A stretch of DNA of 64,000 nt from Symbiodinium natans (Eukaryota > Sar > Dinophyceae > Suessiales > Symbiodiniaceae), in assembly GCA_905221605.1 (NCBI GenBank), contig CAJNDS010002094.1:248001-312000 (forward strand), read 5' to 3'. Below, piece by piece: positions 20,317 through 33,302 of the stretch; the stretch's first letter is position 1; each line of letters begins with the position of its first letter. A model generated the notes under the pieces. That model was not told where the DNA came from and did not search any database. It worked only from the letters and a program-made list of their open reading frames with translations. The position numbers and the translations under genes were made by a program.

Positions 20317-23296
20317 TGAGCAACCGCGAATCCTACTTGCGACTTGGGGTTCCGACGAGCTGAACATGTTTCGACGGTTACACTGCAAGTCTATCGATCT
20401 CTTACCCGAACCAACTCCCCACCAAAAAAGCCACCTCGATTTTCTTGATGGCAGGCATGGCCCTTCCATCAATACGTGGGAGCTCGTGGGGCCTGCATGT
20501 TACGGCTTCCCAGGCATTTGCAAAGAAGGCGAAGTCTGAGAGCAAACCATGCAAACCACAGGTTAGCTTTCAGCCTCCGGAAAAGACGCGACAGCACAGC
20601 TCAATGCACATGGACAACAGGATGACAAAAGGTGCGGTTCATGAGAGAGGGTTCAAGGACTCTTCGGGGAACCTGAGTTGTCTGAGCCGCCCTGCTTACC
20701 AGCTCATCCTCTCGCGTGTTCCTCGAACCATGCATCAATCCCACGGCGACAGGCGAAGCTGGAATCTGCATCATTCGCATCCTCATTCCAGCACCTTTGC
20801 AAGCCGCAGGGTAGGCCACCGCGGCCGCAACGTCCGCAGCATCCGCAGCTCATCGGTAGGTTAGGCGACACACACCTGAACCAAGCCTCTGGAAAAGCGC
20901 CTTGGATGTGCCAATTTGCGGTTGAGGGTTCAAAAGGCTTTGGGCTCAAACGCCTTGACGGTCCCTACCTCCTAAACCCTATCAGGGGACGGAAGCTTGA
21001 TGTATCAAGGCCATAGGATCAAAGGCCGCCCGCCTCAGCCCCAAACCCGTTTGTCCGAGCTCCTACTTCGGCCCAAGTCCGTAGTTCAGGGCTTGCTTTG
21101 GGATTTCAGGTCCTGTGGGCTGTGGGCAACGATGATTGCTGGTGAGAGCTAGGAGGTCACCGAGGTCTCAAGAAACCTTGAAACCTCGAAACTTCGAAAG
21201 CTCTGTACCGCAGGCATTCTCAAACCCTCGCAGGCACACGACGGCTATTCTGAGTCTGACATGAACTCTCCGCTCGCCCGGAGCCATCCTACGTTTCTAA
21301 TCCCCAGCTCGAAATGCCCCAGTCGACCACAAACTTCAACAGCCAGTCTCAAGAGAACGTACCGGACAAGAACACCTCGTGCGGGCCCAGAAGGACATCG
21401 AGCCCCCCCTCAGGCACGGCCCCTAGGGCTGGATTTCACGAATTCTCACCCAGCACATCCCCAGCGCATGTCCACATTGGGCCCAAACATAGTGTGCCAG
21501 GACAGCGACTTTTGAGAAGCTTGCAACAACTCTCCATCACATCGCTTGGGGGATGTCTCCGGCAGATGGTGAGGAGGACAAGTCTAGCGTCACCCACCCA
21601 GAATCCCAGGCACAAGCACAGCACCACACCTTCCCACTGCGGTAACTACCCCCTCAGGGTGAGAAGAGTCTCTGACAAAAGTCTCATCTCCATGGCTTCG
21701 GCGCACACACCCTCCGCGACATGCGCGGTGAGCGTAAAAAAGGCTTCTCAGAGGGAACTTTGGGCAACCAGTGTGCTTCACAGACGGCCTGCACAAGTCA
21801 CATACATCTTAGCTGCAAAGTTGGAATAAAGAGGCGATCGCTTCGCAACCGGCGACAGTGACATGGACACGCTGGGCACAGCATCTGCAATCCTCGAGCT
21901 TAGTCACCCTAAGGCCTAAACGCGAACTCCTCAAGCGGCTTACGCCAAATCCCTACCCAAACCCCAAACCCCTCGGGCCCTAAAGCTCTGAGACTCTAAG
22001 CCACGCCGAAGCGTGGCAAGGCTGGGCATCTGCCTACTGCAGCTTCAGTCTGAGAATCTTCCACAAGGTCTCAAGGGCATCAACTCCTAGAAAGCACCCG
22101 ACGTCAAGGCGCCAGAAGCTTTAGAGACGCGGCAAGTTAGGGCAGAGAGAACTTCAGGATTCAGTGTCAGATGCGTCTGGAGCATCATCTCGGCACTTCT
22201 TGCGCTGACCCGCGCATCCCGGATTGCAAGGCTCGGGTGCGCATGTTGCCGGGCAAAAGGGCCGCCTTAAATCTTAAAACTCCAAGCCCGAAACCTTGCA
22301 GAACCCCCAGATTGCCCATAACCCCAAGCCCTAGATCGCCGAACCTTGAACTCCTTCCCGGTGCGCCCAGTAGCTCCAGCAGACCCCTTGACGACCGAAC
22401 CCTGGACCCTGAGCTGCAAACCTGATTGAGTTGCCCACCTCTGTGATGTTTAGCCTCAGCCCGCCACGAGGCGGCTGCCCGAGTGGCCGTCAAAGACGAT
22501 GAGATCGTTATCCTACATCTCAACCCAAGCAAATCACTGACCAACGCGGCCGCCCGGAGAAAACAAGGCTTTCGGAAGCGACGGGTCGGGCCAAGTGATT
22601 GAACCTGATTGAACGGGTTTCTGATTAGGTCTTCCCTGCAGTGCCAGACCGGGCAGCAGAGCCTCGGGGTTCCGGCGAATGCCCAACCGTCAGCCTAGAC
22701 TTTCAGGGAACCTGCAAAGAGCCTGGAACAACTACGGGTCCCGAAGATGACTCTTAAAGGAATATGGGGCGCCTAGCCGTCGAGGCCCGGGGAACCGGCC
22801 TCGAAAGCACAGGTTGGACGCGAGCTCTAGGACTCTAGGAGCACAGGGTGGCGATGGAAGGCTCTTGGGGGGCAACGAGGATGGTTCGTAAGGTTCTCAG
22901 AGCCAAGACAAGCTGTTTCTCAAGAAGTACTCGGGAGCAAAAAGGAGCAGGCCCGACACGATGAAGCGAGCCTCTGAGAAACACCACCTGCAGTTTGCCG
23001 TCGTTGAACTGCGGCCCACACCGCGCCCCCAAAGAACCATCGAGAACCGAAAGATGCCTTCTTGCGGCCGCGCCTCATGAATCATTGCAGCGTCTATCCT
23101 TCATGGAATAAGAGTTCGGGTTCAAGCCACGCTAACTCGGCATAGACTCAGTAGCCCGAAGCAGACACCAAGATGGTGTCGGTGCCTGAAACTTTGGGGC
23201 ATCGGGTGGGGTATCGCTGATCGGCCCGTCTCACATCGGCAATACGCAAGCTGGTTTGCGCAGCTTGCGCAGCATGCGAGCCGACCGTTGCGACTG

Positions 23297-23332
23297 CTGC
23301 ATTCCCTGCATTCCCTGCATTCCCTGCATTCC
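23297..23332. repeat. 9-bp minisatellite (CTGCATTCC, 4 perfect copies)
   Basis: Four identical tandem 9-bp units. Confidence 0.95.
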
Positions 23333-25214
23333 GCGGTACTGAGAGTACTCCTGGCCATGCAAGGTGGGAAGCCCAGGCCAAAGGGACTTGAATGCGTCCC
23401 AGGCTTCCATGTTATCCCGAAGTCTGCCTAGCAAAACCGTCAGATCTTGTCTGTCACCCGCGCTTCACCGCCAGGAAGGGCGCGAAGGGCCGTGCGACAA
23501 GAGATTGACGAGCTTGCGAATCTGCTGCCCCCACCGTATTCAAGAGCACGGGTTTGGGGTTTCGGGGTGAAACCCAAAAGCTTGCTACGGGCGCTGCACC
23601 TGACGCGAGGAGACAGGCTGCCGACTCTGCGAAGCTTTGCTCGAGGCACTTTTCTCACACAGCCGAGTGCTTGTAGAGAATGCCAGCATTTACGACTTCA
23701 GGACTTCAGGGCCCCAGAAGAAGCGGAGACCAGACTACTACCGCGTTTTTTTTGCCCCAAATTTGAAAAACTTTCCATGGACCCCACAAATGCACAAATG
23801 GACCAGTGGACCGTGAGGCGGTAGAGCTCGGAGCCAATACCGCCTTTGCGGACGCCTGCCTTGGCTCGAGGAGTCAAAAAGAGTGGAAGCCAAAGGTGGC
23901 AGATCTGCAAGGACAGCAAAGGACTTCGCAAACTTAAACAAGCCCTGTAGGAAGTACTCCTGTAAATCCCAAACCAAGGCATAATCCGCCGACCCCCGCT
24001 AGAGCGGGGGAGGCGTTAGTGAAGACCCATTATCGGTCCGGCCTTCCCCCCCCCCACCCCCAGTGCAGCCTGTGCCCTACGTGTTTTAAGGGGCTCCAGT
24101 GCATGACCGCCTTCCCGCTCTCACCGCTCTCACTTCCCCCACCACCCCCCTCTCCACAACCCACCGCCACCCACCGCCTCAAAGTCTTGTGTTGGGGGTC
24201 GGCGGCACTGGCGGTAGCCATTACATCATCTGACTTTTCCATCCTGCTCAATATTATCATCGCCCACAGGGCACCTGATCGTTAAAACTCCGAAATCTCC
24301 ACCCAATAGGAGTTCTGAACGAGAGAAGCCCTGGAGGCCCCAACCTTGAAAGGCCCGAAGTTCTCAGCCCTACAGCAAGGTGCTCTCTGTGAGGCCGTCA
24401 TCCGATGTGCTGACGCCCCATGCGGCGCAGGCAACCGCCTCGAAAGATCACGCAATCTCAGGGTGTAGGCTTTAAGGAGCATGGGTAGCATGGTGTTAAA
24501 GTTGAGGCTACAATGTTAAGCTTTGGGATATTGGCCCAACGCACAGGCTCGTCCCATTAGCAAAGCCACATTGAGGGCCCAGATAGGGACCAGCCTCATC
24601 CAAAACCACTCCTACTCTTGAGAGCGACGCGAAAACAAACTCAGAAGACACAGAAGTCCAAGAACAAGTTCAACTCTACTCCACCAACACATTGGCCCGT
24701 CGCAGTGCACAGTCCGGCATACCCTAGGATGTAGAGGTTGAAATTGCGAGATGGCGTTGCGGCTTTACAAGCCCAATGCCACAGAATCCGACATGATAAG
24801 CCCAATCCTTCACGAGAACCATCGAACCCCTTCAATGCCGGATCGAGCCCGGCGCAGAATCATTCTGCGGATTTACACGAGGGAGCGCAGGTTCAGCCCT
24901 GAAAGCCCTGAAAGAACCTCAGCCGTGAAGCCCTCGGCTTCGGAAGCCCTAGACATGGCCGCAGATGAGATGCCTTTAAACAGACTTTAGGAGTTCATTC
25001 AGAGGGGCCAACCTTTGACAAAGGTATTTGAGTCGCTGATTTTGGAAGTCCGGGGAATTTCGGGGACGAGCATGCAGAGATTGCGTGGGATGCAAGCTTT
25101 GCCGGTTTATAGGGCTATGGCCTAGATACCTCAGGGCTTAGGGATTCAGTCTGAGAAGCCATTTCCCAGGCTGCGCTCGAGAAGCGAGGTCATCATCAGA
25201 GGGTCGTTTGGCTC

Positions 25215-25241
25215 ATGAGACCCATGAGACCAATGAGACCA
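25215..25241. repeat. 9-bp minisatellite (ATGAGACCA, 3 copies)
   Basis: Three tandem units, the first ending in C instead of A. Confidence 0.85.
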
Positions 25242-26151
25242 ATGGCCTGGGCATGGGTTTCAGGTTGCATCGTTGTCAGGGGCTTAGGATGGTTTAGGCT
25301 TCAAGGATCACTATTGCCGCTACTGAATCTATGGTCCAATGCTTCAAGTTGAGGTTGTGGTTCACGCGTGATCGCCTCACACCTGGCAACCACGTCTGTC
25401 GCACGGGCACTAAAACCAAAACCCTAGACCAAACCCGCAACGCCCTGGAGGCGGTAAGGTTTAAGAGACTCCGCGCCTCTTCCGGTGTGTCAGGCCAGCG
25501 CGAGCGAAAAGCGCCTGATCATCAGGGAGGCCCTAAACCAACGTGTATCCTCAAACGTCAAGCCCCATAATCCTCTACCCCCAATGTCCTGAGCTGTAGG
25601 AAAACTGTAGCATGGTTAACTAGCATGAGTTCCAAAGAAAACACCAGGTGCGAGCCTAAGTTTCGAAGTCAAGCTGCGGGATGAAGTATACACTCGAGAT
25701 GTGAGGTGTGCCCAACAGATGTAGAAAAACTCAGGACTTCACACCTTGAACCAGAAGTTTCAAGACGCGGGCTGCGAAAAAGGGGGGAGTTGCGTTTCCT
25801 GGCGAAGATTGGGGCGACTCCTGAATACTCCTGGCTTTGCTTTCGCGCAAACGATTGGATTTTGTGCCTGCGCCAACATGGATCACTTCAGTTGGGCCGT
25901 GGGGTACATCGACAACGAATGACAACGATGCGCAGAAATTGCACACAAGCTTGTTACCGAGACACATGGACTTGGACTCCAAGGTTCAAGGTGTGAAGTG
26001 TGCAATCGTAAAGGAATGCTACATGAAATCAGAGGGCTCCCGCGACTTCAGCACTTTGATGAACAGTCCCAGCGTATGTGCACCTGTCACCGCTGCTAGT
26101 CGCTGCCTGACCACCTAGAACCTTCTGCATGGGAAAGCGACTGACAAGCAT

Positions 26152-26475
26152 TTGGGGGGCGAGCCCTGTGCCATTCGCCAGCAACCTTGGGCCGAAAATT
26201 TTCCCGACCCATGTCGTGCACCGATCGAAACTGATGCCGCCACCCAGATCGCAGATTCTCTCACGAAACCACAACAGGGTGTACAGCTCTCGGGTCAAGA
26301 GCAAGCTGCAAAAGGAGCAGGCCCGGGCATGCAGACTGAACATGTTTTCCTCTTGGAACATCTGGAACCCGAGGATCGCAATTTTGAAACCGCGCAGCCA
26401 GCCGTACCTGAAATCGCATACCTATTAGTTGTCACGTTCTACCTGCTATTTTTTTGTGCCAGCGTGTGTCAGTAA
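26152..26475 (+). mobile_element. Probable fossil 3' end of a Ty1/copia polyprotein
   Basis: The frame contains ATQIADSLTKPQQG. The pattern Q-[IV]-AD-x-[LF]-TK-P is the hallmark close of the RNase H domain in Ty1/copia elements, a few dozen codons before the polyprotein stop; here the stop follows about 80 codons later (26,473-26,475). In the overlapping frame just upstream, FPTHVVHRSKLMP could be a shifted part of the same domain, so the coding region appears frameshifted. I find no integrase or reverse transcriptase upstream. An element end is plausible, an active element is not. Confidence 0.4.
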
Positions 26476-26734
26476 ATTAGATAGGTGCGAAAATCTGCTC
26501 GTTCGAACATGTAGTGCATGAGCACACGCCCGTCTGTAGGAAACCGGTGTGTGTCTGTCGTTGACTCACCGTTCTGTCTGCAGTGCCTTGAGCTGATACT
26601 GTAGGCGAAATTGCAAGTCAGATTGCGTTCGTTGCTCGACAAAGTCGAAGCAACTGTATGAACGCCCCTTTGGAAGAGGTCGAATCTTGATCGAATTTAC
26701 ATGTCTTCTTATAAGGGTTAATTATTTTGTAAAC

Positions 26735-26855
26735 TAGGGGGAGACGTCTGTGTGGGAATCCTTGTCACTGCGACCAACGCATTTATAGGGTTCATGAATA
26801 CTGTAGTCACTCTTGTCACTCTTGTTTTCTTGAAAGTATTTGAAAGTCATACAGC
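26735..26855 (+). mobile_element. Possible polypurine tract and short LTR of the same element
   Basis: A purine run (TAGGGGGAGA, 26,735-26,744) is followed by TGTGTGGGAATCC at 26,749. A GGGGGAG purine tract followed by a TGT-starting repeat is typical of copia 3' LTRs. A TATA-like TTTATAGGG lies about 30 bases in. No matching 5' copy is in the window, so the LTR cannot be confirmed. Confidence 0.25.
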
Positions 26856-27091
26856 GCCCCAAAAACAAGCAACACGTAACCCCAAACAAAGACACACAGA
26901 TCATGCCCTAAACCACCCTACACCCTCTTAAGCACGCCAAACACAAACCCTGCCCAGCTCGACCTGGCTGGGCTTGTCGGGATCTATCCTTACAAGACTT
27001 GGGCTCGTACATGGTCACCGAACTCCCCGACACTCATTGCAAGACTCGAGTTTGCATGACATCACCCCTGTCGAAGTTTGTTGGGGGAGGC

Positions 27092-27111
27092 GGGGGGGGG
27101 GGGGGGGGGGG
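27092..27111 (+). repeat. Poly-G run of 20
   Basis: Twenty consecutive G (with a G-rich lead-in from 27,083), read as Pro-rich on the minus strand. A potential G-quadruplex and a likely assembly weak point. Confidence 0.9.
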
Positions 27112-27842
27112 CCGAAGCTTTTTAAACCCTGGAACTCGAAAGTGGCTGCTTGGCGCTACTGCACTCACGTGTGTCATTTGTATGCAAGACATGTTAAGTG
27201 GATGAGACATGAGAACAAGTGATAAGTTTCGGTACCCCACAAACTGAAGCTCTGTCCCGTGCACTTCGTACACATCCCGCCTTGGCTAATGTGAGCGTGA
27301 ACTTCCTGCACTGGTCGCGGCAAGCCGCCGGGGCAGGTGCGCGGAGGAAACTCCATGGTCTGGTCGTCAATGTATTCGACACGTTTCTCAATATGCCAGG
27401 AATTGCTCTATGTCTTGTGTCAAAAACACCAACCAAAGTTCAATTCCATCGACCAACCATTCCAAGCTGAGATGAATTAGCTTCGGCCAGAAAGTTGCCG
27501 ATCAAGATCGGGAGGGGTAGGGGGGGACTTATACAGGGCTTTTTCAATCAGAAGTGGGCAACTTGCATGCTCTTCGACGATGGCTTGAAAGAAGCGGCGC
27601 AAAGGCAGCGGGCACAGCCATGTCACAGCCACAAGTGAAAACAATCTTGTTCGGCTCACCATGCACAAGCCCGACCCGGACTGCACATTCCCTAGTCGAA
27701 GGTCGTAGTACCACCCTGCCAACTCAAACTGAAACGGGCCCCCGACCTGTGGCCATCCCCACTCCCTCTTTGTGTGCGCCATGAACAGCATGGCCGCAAG
27801 TAGCCCAGGAGGTTTGAAGCACACAACTGGCTCTTCCGGGAA

Positions 27843-28043
27843 AGGGCGCGCTTTTTTGCCATCCAGGGCGCGCTTTCTTTTTGCCTCCCAGGGTGCGCCT
27901 ATTTTTGCTGCGCCTTCACAGGCCCGGGACTCATTCACCGACTCCCGCTCTGGGTTGGAGTTCCACGCCCTCTTACACAAAAGCAGCGTGCGAATGCGCA
28001 GCATAAACACGGCTCGCCCCACAGCGCGCGCGTTTTTCTTGCC
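27843..28043. repeat. Short imperfect repeats, GGGCGCGC + T-run + GCC
   Basis: Three neighbouring copies of a 20-25 bp motif (27,843-27,860, 27,865-27,885, 27,890-27,914) and a fourth at 28,021-28,043. The third and fourth are each followed by a GGGCCCGG(G/A)ACTCA-type motif. Confidence 0.6.
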
Positions 28044-29082
28044 GCACTGTCGCGGGCCCGGAACTCACTCACTTCCGCCCTCTCGGCTACACAATCACGG
28101 TGGCCGACTCCAGAGCAAGAAACACACAAGGGCGGGGTTTGGCCGCTCTGAGCACCCGCCTCTGTGCCATTCTGTGCCTAGGTCCTACGTGGAGTCTTGC
28201 TTCAGCCTTTTCCTGAGTGCGGTCGAACTCTGTGTGACACCTTCTGACGGCAGCTCAGGCTCAACTGACCTGGACCACCGAAGGAACACGAGCAGCTCAC
28301 GTGCCACATCATGCGATTCGGGCTGACAAACGACATTAAAACGCCAGGGCCCTGACGTCATGTGACGCCTAACGCAACATGGCTCTCGTGTCACCTGGCG
28401 CAAAAGCATCTTCCTAGCACTTGGCGTGCAAGGGGCCTGCCTCCTTCTACCAGCTTTGATCTTGGAAGCCCACAGTCCCCATCAGAGACACGGAACGGCC
28501 ACGTGGCCAGGCCATGCGGTTTCGGCGCCCGTGGCCGGGGACCACTGAACTTCGCGTCCGGGCTAGTCTACAGGTGCTGCTGGCATGAGGAGTATGCAAG
28601 AGGTGCGATGGCATCAAGAGGACATGACAGCAGGCCTGCTCAGGGTCGCACTTTGCGCGCGCAGGCACTCAGCAACACAGTATCTCCAGTCATCTTCCAG
28701 AAGCAGGTCAGGGGCATGAGTGCTTTGCAACTACCAAACTTCCGGGAAGACCGGGTTTTATCTTGCTCCGCCTGGTGCCTCATGAAGGGGCAACTTCTAC
28801 ATGCCAGAAAGACGACAGCACACGGACTAGCTCCTACTAGCTGGAAGGCTGGATACAAACATGCCGGGAACCTGACGTCATGCCAGACGATGGACTGCGG
28901 AAGCGATCATGCCCAGCGGTCTCGTCGGAAGTGCGCTTTGCCGGGTCTGCGCATCTCATCGAATGCCAGTATTTTGGGTAGCCCTGAGATACAAGGTAGA
29001 TCCACTCTTGGAACGTGCTTGTGAAAAGCACGTGACACTGAGACTGCTGCGCCAGGTCGTAACTGCTGCGGCATCCCCCTCC

Positions 29083-29250
29083 GTGGAAGCTGAAGGTTTG
29101 CCTGGTTTGCCACTGCATATTCCAAGCTCCAGTTGTGTGCGTGCGACCTACCCGAGAAGGCAGCATGACAGGTATCCAGTCGGAGGCAAGATTAAGATTG
29201 GGGTGACCACAATGCCCCTCATGCTCTGATGCACATGAACAGGGACGTGG
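29083..29250 (+). repeat. Dispersed repeat b, copy 1
   Basis: Closely similar to 39,975-40,130 (shared TACCCGAGAAGGCA, CATGACAGGTATCCAG, GATTAAGATTG and GGGA-GTGGGGCG words). Part of the a/b repeat family described below. No coding potential recognised. Confidence 0.8.
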
Positions 29251-29663
29251 GGCGGAAAGGTGCTCTTACGCACAGGGTTGCTTGTGGCCCGACGTTGAAG
29301 AGACCACAAGCAGTCAGCATTAATGGAGGTTTTGCATTTTTGAGGTGATGGGCAACCCACAACAAAAGAGCATCCTGCCTGCCGAGGCCCGTGATGTTGG
29401 GAGGGTTTCGGGAGTGGGATGGCGTCAGGAACCCCGCTCATAAACAGCCGCTAGTTTCCCGAGGTCTTCTTTTCTGGGCCGTCGGACAGCCTTGGCCTTG
29501 GTAGGCTGCTAGGCTATAGCTGTAGCCCTCGAAGAGGATCGAAACGGGACCAGCTCGCCATTGGCCTCAGGATTTCTGATGAGGCCTAGAAGCCAAGCAA
29601 GAAGAACACACGAAAGGAGATTGTTGTTTCGCGGCTAGTGCGCTTCCTAAATTTCCAAATGGC

Positions 29664-29833
29664 AGACCAATATCTTCACCTTCAGCGGAAACAACGGAAA
29701 CGAAAAAACTGCAATCTTCGACACTTCAACGTCTGAACTTGCAGGTTTGCCTCCACCGCTGCCAGATGGCGGACGGCAATGTTGCACTTGGGAAGGTCCC
29801 CCCCCTCATGTCGCGCAGCAAAAGAGGGGGATG
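29664..29833 (+). repeat. Dispersed repeat a, copy 1
   Basis: Almost identical to 39,791-39,951 apart from a 3-base indel near 29,705, and more distantly to 40,155-40,331. The core runs from TATCTTCACCTTCAGCGG to CTCATGTCGCG. Confidence 0.9.
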
Positions 29834-31654
29834 CTGCAGCGCTCTCGACAGCTCCTTTGGATCTGCAATGAGGCCCCAGTCGTGCTGGTAGGGTGATGTT
29901 GGTGGTCAGTATTCCGCTGCAAAACACAAGGGCAAATGGCTTCACTGGCGGCTTTTGGGGTGTAGGTCGGTTTCGCTTCAGCCTCGTCTGGCTCAACTTC
30001 CGGCCTCAGCGCCTGGGAAGCACGCCACCGACGAGGTTCCACTCTAAGCCCTAGACATCCCTAGACCGGAACCCAAGTCCCTGCACCCTATAGACCTCTA
30101 TAGCAAGTCTAGAAATCTATGTGAAGTCTGTCCATGTATCCCCCAGAGAGCATGAGGATGGCAGAAGCCTTGCGAAGCCGGAACTCCCTGAGAGCACTTG
30201 GCCCGTGCCCTCTCCATGAAAACAACGCCATGTGCAGTGTGTGCAGTGGCATGTGCCGGGCTGCCATGTGCGGGCTGCCAGCAACTGCCATGTGCAGGCT
30301 TCCGGCTGGTGCTGCTGTGAGCCCTGGCTCACAACGACCTGGCGCTTTCGAAATGCCACGGACCTCTTCACTCGCCGGCATGCCCAAGATGCACCTTGCC
30401 ACGACACGGCGCAACCTTTCGCAGTCGCCAGACGGAGTCGGAAACAGCGGTCACAGACCAAGGAATTGTCACAGGCGCCTGCAGGGAGCAGAGTCGACTT
30501 TGCCACTGCAGTTCTGCGGTTACACGGAGCCGCTCGAAGCAACACACCACCGCGGCCCATCAGGAGGGGATGTAGCCTTGCAGAGCAAACCAGCAAGCCA
30601 TTGGAGCGGCTCAGCAAGCTATGCCAGGTGCCGCAGCCGCAACAAAGCTGCGCACCTCTTGGACCAGCAGCCGTTGGAGAGCGCTTTTTGAAGAATAGCC
30701 AAGAGAACAGTTTAGGGCAAAGCCTACGAGTATGCTGCCTTAGCGCGGATCCTGACAGCTGCATCCCAAACCTGCGGTCACAGGCCAGAGGGGAGTAGGG
30801 CAGGAACCTCGGGATTAGTCACAAGTACGATGCCCAGCAACGTGCTTTGCTTTCCACTGGGCCGCTTCCTGCACTTGTGGGAGATCATCTTCTTTGCAAC
30901 CTGGGGGGTCGTATGGGCAGCGCGGTCAAGGGATCTTGGCAAGAGTCATCTCCTCGCGCAGGCAGCCTTGAGGCATCCTGGTACCTTTGCACGGCAACTG
31001 ACCCTATTGGTACAGGAGCAAGAGAAGCCCGCCAGGTTAAGCTGGCTCATTTGCCTCACGGGCCTACGCTACGCATCCAGGGGCCGTGCCAGGACTGCAC
31101 AACACAAGAGTCCTGGGAACAAGCCTCCCAGAATCCATGGAAGCAAGCTGAAGCCCGAGCTCAGCCCACAAGCTGGAAGAGAAGCCGCAGACATTGAGGA
31201 CTACGGCGACATTGGTCGCATCTTCGCTGATACTGGCAATCACTTTGCCACCTAAGAGGCTGCATGCGCCAAGAACTGACGTGACACACATACCCGTGTC
31301 TTGCTGAACACTAAACGTAGTCTCTCACAGGAAGCTTGCAATGCGGCGGCAGGCCCTGAGGTCCAGGGATTCCAAGCACCGGAGGTCAGAGCGCGGGTAC
31401 TCAAGCAACCTGCCCCTGCATGTGAAGACTAAGGGTTGGCATGTCTGACAGGGACCCCGAGAACGCCACCCTGATTTTGAAAAGCCCCCGGGCCCGCTCT
31501 CACAACCCGCGCCTTGGGCTTTACAGGACTTGAGTGCAGAAGCAGGGTGCGCAGCTTCAACACCCCCAAGGAAGGGGGGTCAGGCAAACCGAGGCCATGA
31601 CAGAAGGGCGCAAGCACTGCTGACGCGCAGCCCATTTGGGCAGTGCGGGCTCAC

Positions 31655-33302
31655 TTCAATGATGAGGCTGCCCTGGCAACGCAGCACTGTGGAGTCCACT
31701 TGCGCGAGGGCTTGGATCTGTTTGGAGATGCTCACGGACTGCCAGTGCCGCGTCAAAAAAGGGGCTATTCACAGGGCAACAAGAAAGTAAGGGTTCAGGT
31801 ATCTTTGAGGTTTTTGATCACAGATCTCTCTGAAGCCCCTTTTCATGCACCAGGTCTGGGCTGTCTCGCTGAGGAGCTGCTTCATGTCTTGAGGGCTGAT
31901 GAAGGCAGGCACTGACAATTCTGCGATGCCGGGGCAGAGCCTCTTGCTGCCAGAGGCTTGCCCATCTGCGGCCCCCGCGCGTAAGAGCCTTCGCGTGTCG
32001 AAAGGAAAGGATACCTTGACACCTCTTCTCGCATGGCAAAGTGTCTTCGGAGCTTCCTACTTCGTTTCGGTGAGCATTCAAGCAGAGAAGCAGTAGGCCA
32101 TGGCATCCGAAGGAGGACAAACAGAATGCTTGCGCACGAGCACCGCTTCAGGTGAAGGCACCGAGAGCCCGGACTGGAACCCACTAAAGCCACTTCTGCT
32201 GGATGCCAGGCTCTAAGTGTAGTCGTCTGCCCCTGAAGCAACGGCACAAAGATGTTCGCCCTTGGCCGCAAGATTCGCACAAGCCCCTGCAGTGTGTGGC
32301 GTGGGTCGAATGCAAATAGCCTCAAGCCAAGGTGCGGTCCGCAGCATGACTACATCTCTTGGGACCCCAATCCTTGGGGGCGCGTACATTTGCAGGAGGC
32401 GACGGCGCGATGTACAAGGCGTATGGATTACTCGGAGGCGGAGCATGCTTCAAACATGCTCTTTTGGAGTCAAGGGACCAACTCATGCTTTCGCCAGCAG
32501 GCTGCCCCTGACCAGCTGTTCGTCCTCTGCGCTCCTGCCCAGCTCCCTCCGGGCGCTAAACGAACGATTGACACAAAGACTTCGACACTTCAAGATATCC
32601 TCAGGTGCGGGGAAGCTCTCATCCACTTGCTCGTGTCTGTGGCTCCGTCACAGGGTGTCTCCTAGAGCCGTCAAACCACGAGAGGGTGTCTTAAATCCAT
32701 TCGCAGCTGCGGCTACCCTGGTGCAAAACTGCAAAGCCTGCGCGTGGCACCATACAGATCACTGGCAGCCGCAGCTGGTGCACACAGCTCGGAGACTGCG
32801 AATGCCGTACAGCAACAGGTACAAACCCCATCAAAAGTTTCAACTCCGGTGTCAGGCCAGATCTCTTCAAAATGGCCGGTATCTTCTTGTCGCAATCAAC
32901 ACTCGCACGGCCAGAAAGGCCTGCCAAAGGATCTGAGGGAGCCTTGTACTTACCTGGACAGAAGGCTGCACCTCCGCAGACCCACAAGTCCTGCCAGGGC
33001 TCACACGTGGCCGTTTAGCTGGGACGGCGCTTGACATCGTGGCCGAGGCCTCGCCAAAGAGCAGACGGCCAGAAAGGCCTTCAAGCGACAGGAGCTCTGG
33101 TCCGAAAGGTGCTGAAGTAGGCACCACAGAACCCCGCTGTGGCTCGGGGAGCGCGCGGTCACTTCAACCAAAGCGGAATTGGGCATCCAGGGTCAAAGCG
33201 AAAATGGAACAACCCGGAACAAACTGGGCCTGCAGCAGCGTTGGTCTCATAGCTTTCAATTTGGGCTTGGCTCTTCCTCAGGCCTTCCAGCCTCCTCAAG
33301 AG
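31655..33302 (-). CDS. Probable intron-rich gene, unidentified (several exon-like segments)
   Basis: Minus-strand segments with protein-like composition and usable splice sites: 33230-33302 (LLRRLEGLRKSQAQIESYET, AG acceptor, GC donor), around 32,830-32,920 (LKRSGLTPELKLLMG), around 32,480-32,610 (RSFSARRELGRSAEDEQLV), 31829-31911 (PAFISPQDMKQLLSETAQTW, then CMKRGFR, AG acceptor, GA donor) and 31655-31738 (28 codons, SVSISKQIQALAQVDSTVLR, AG acceptor, GTGAGC donor). The last two join in phase. Intron sizes and donor types resemble naa15. I recognise no family; order, number and reality of the exons need RNA data. Confidence 0.35.

Larger units (their letters stand above)
20473..26151. other. 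No gene supported
   Basis: About 5.7 kb with only short frames. Visible structure is limited to 9-bp minisatellites (23,297-23,332 and 25,215-25,241), C-rich runs near 24,047 and scattered telomere-like heptamers. Confidence 0.4.

Noticed and set aside
27477..28022. 181-codon minus-strand frame and 184-codon plus-strand frame over 27.5-28.3 kb
   Set aside because: They overlap on opposite strands across short repeats; neither shows a motif.
30117..30798. Overlapping 185-215 codon frames on both strands
   Set aside because: Low-complexity TGCCATGTGC-type sequence suppresses stops in several frames at once; no family features.
32262..32936. 224-codon plus-strand frame
   Set aside because: Antisense to exon-like minus-strand segments, random-like composition, chance length.
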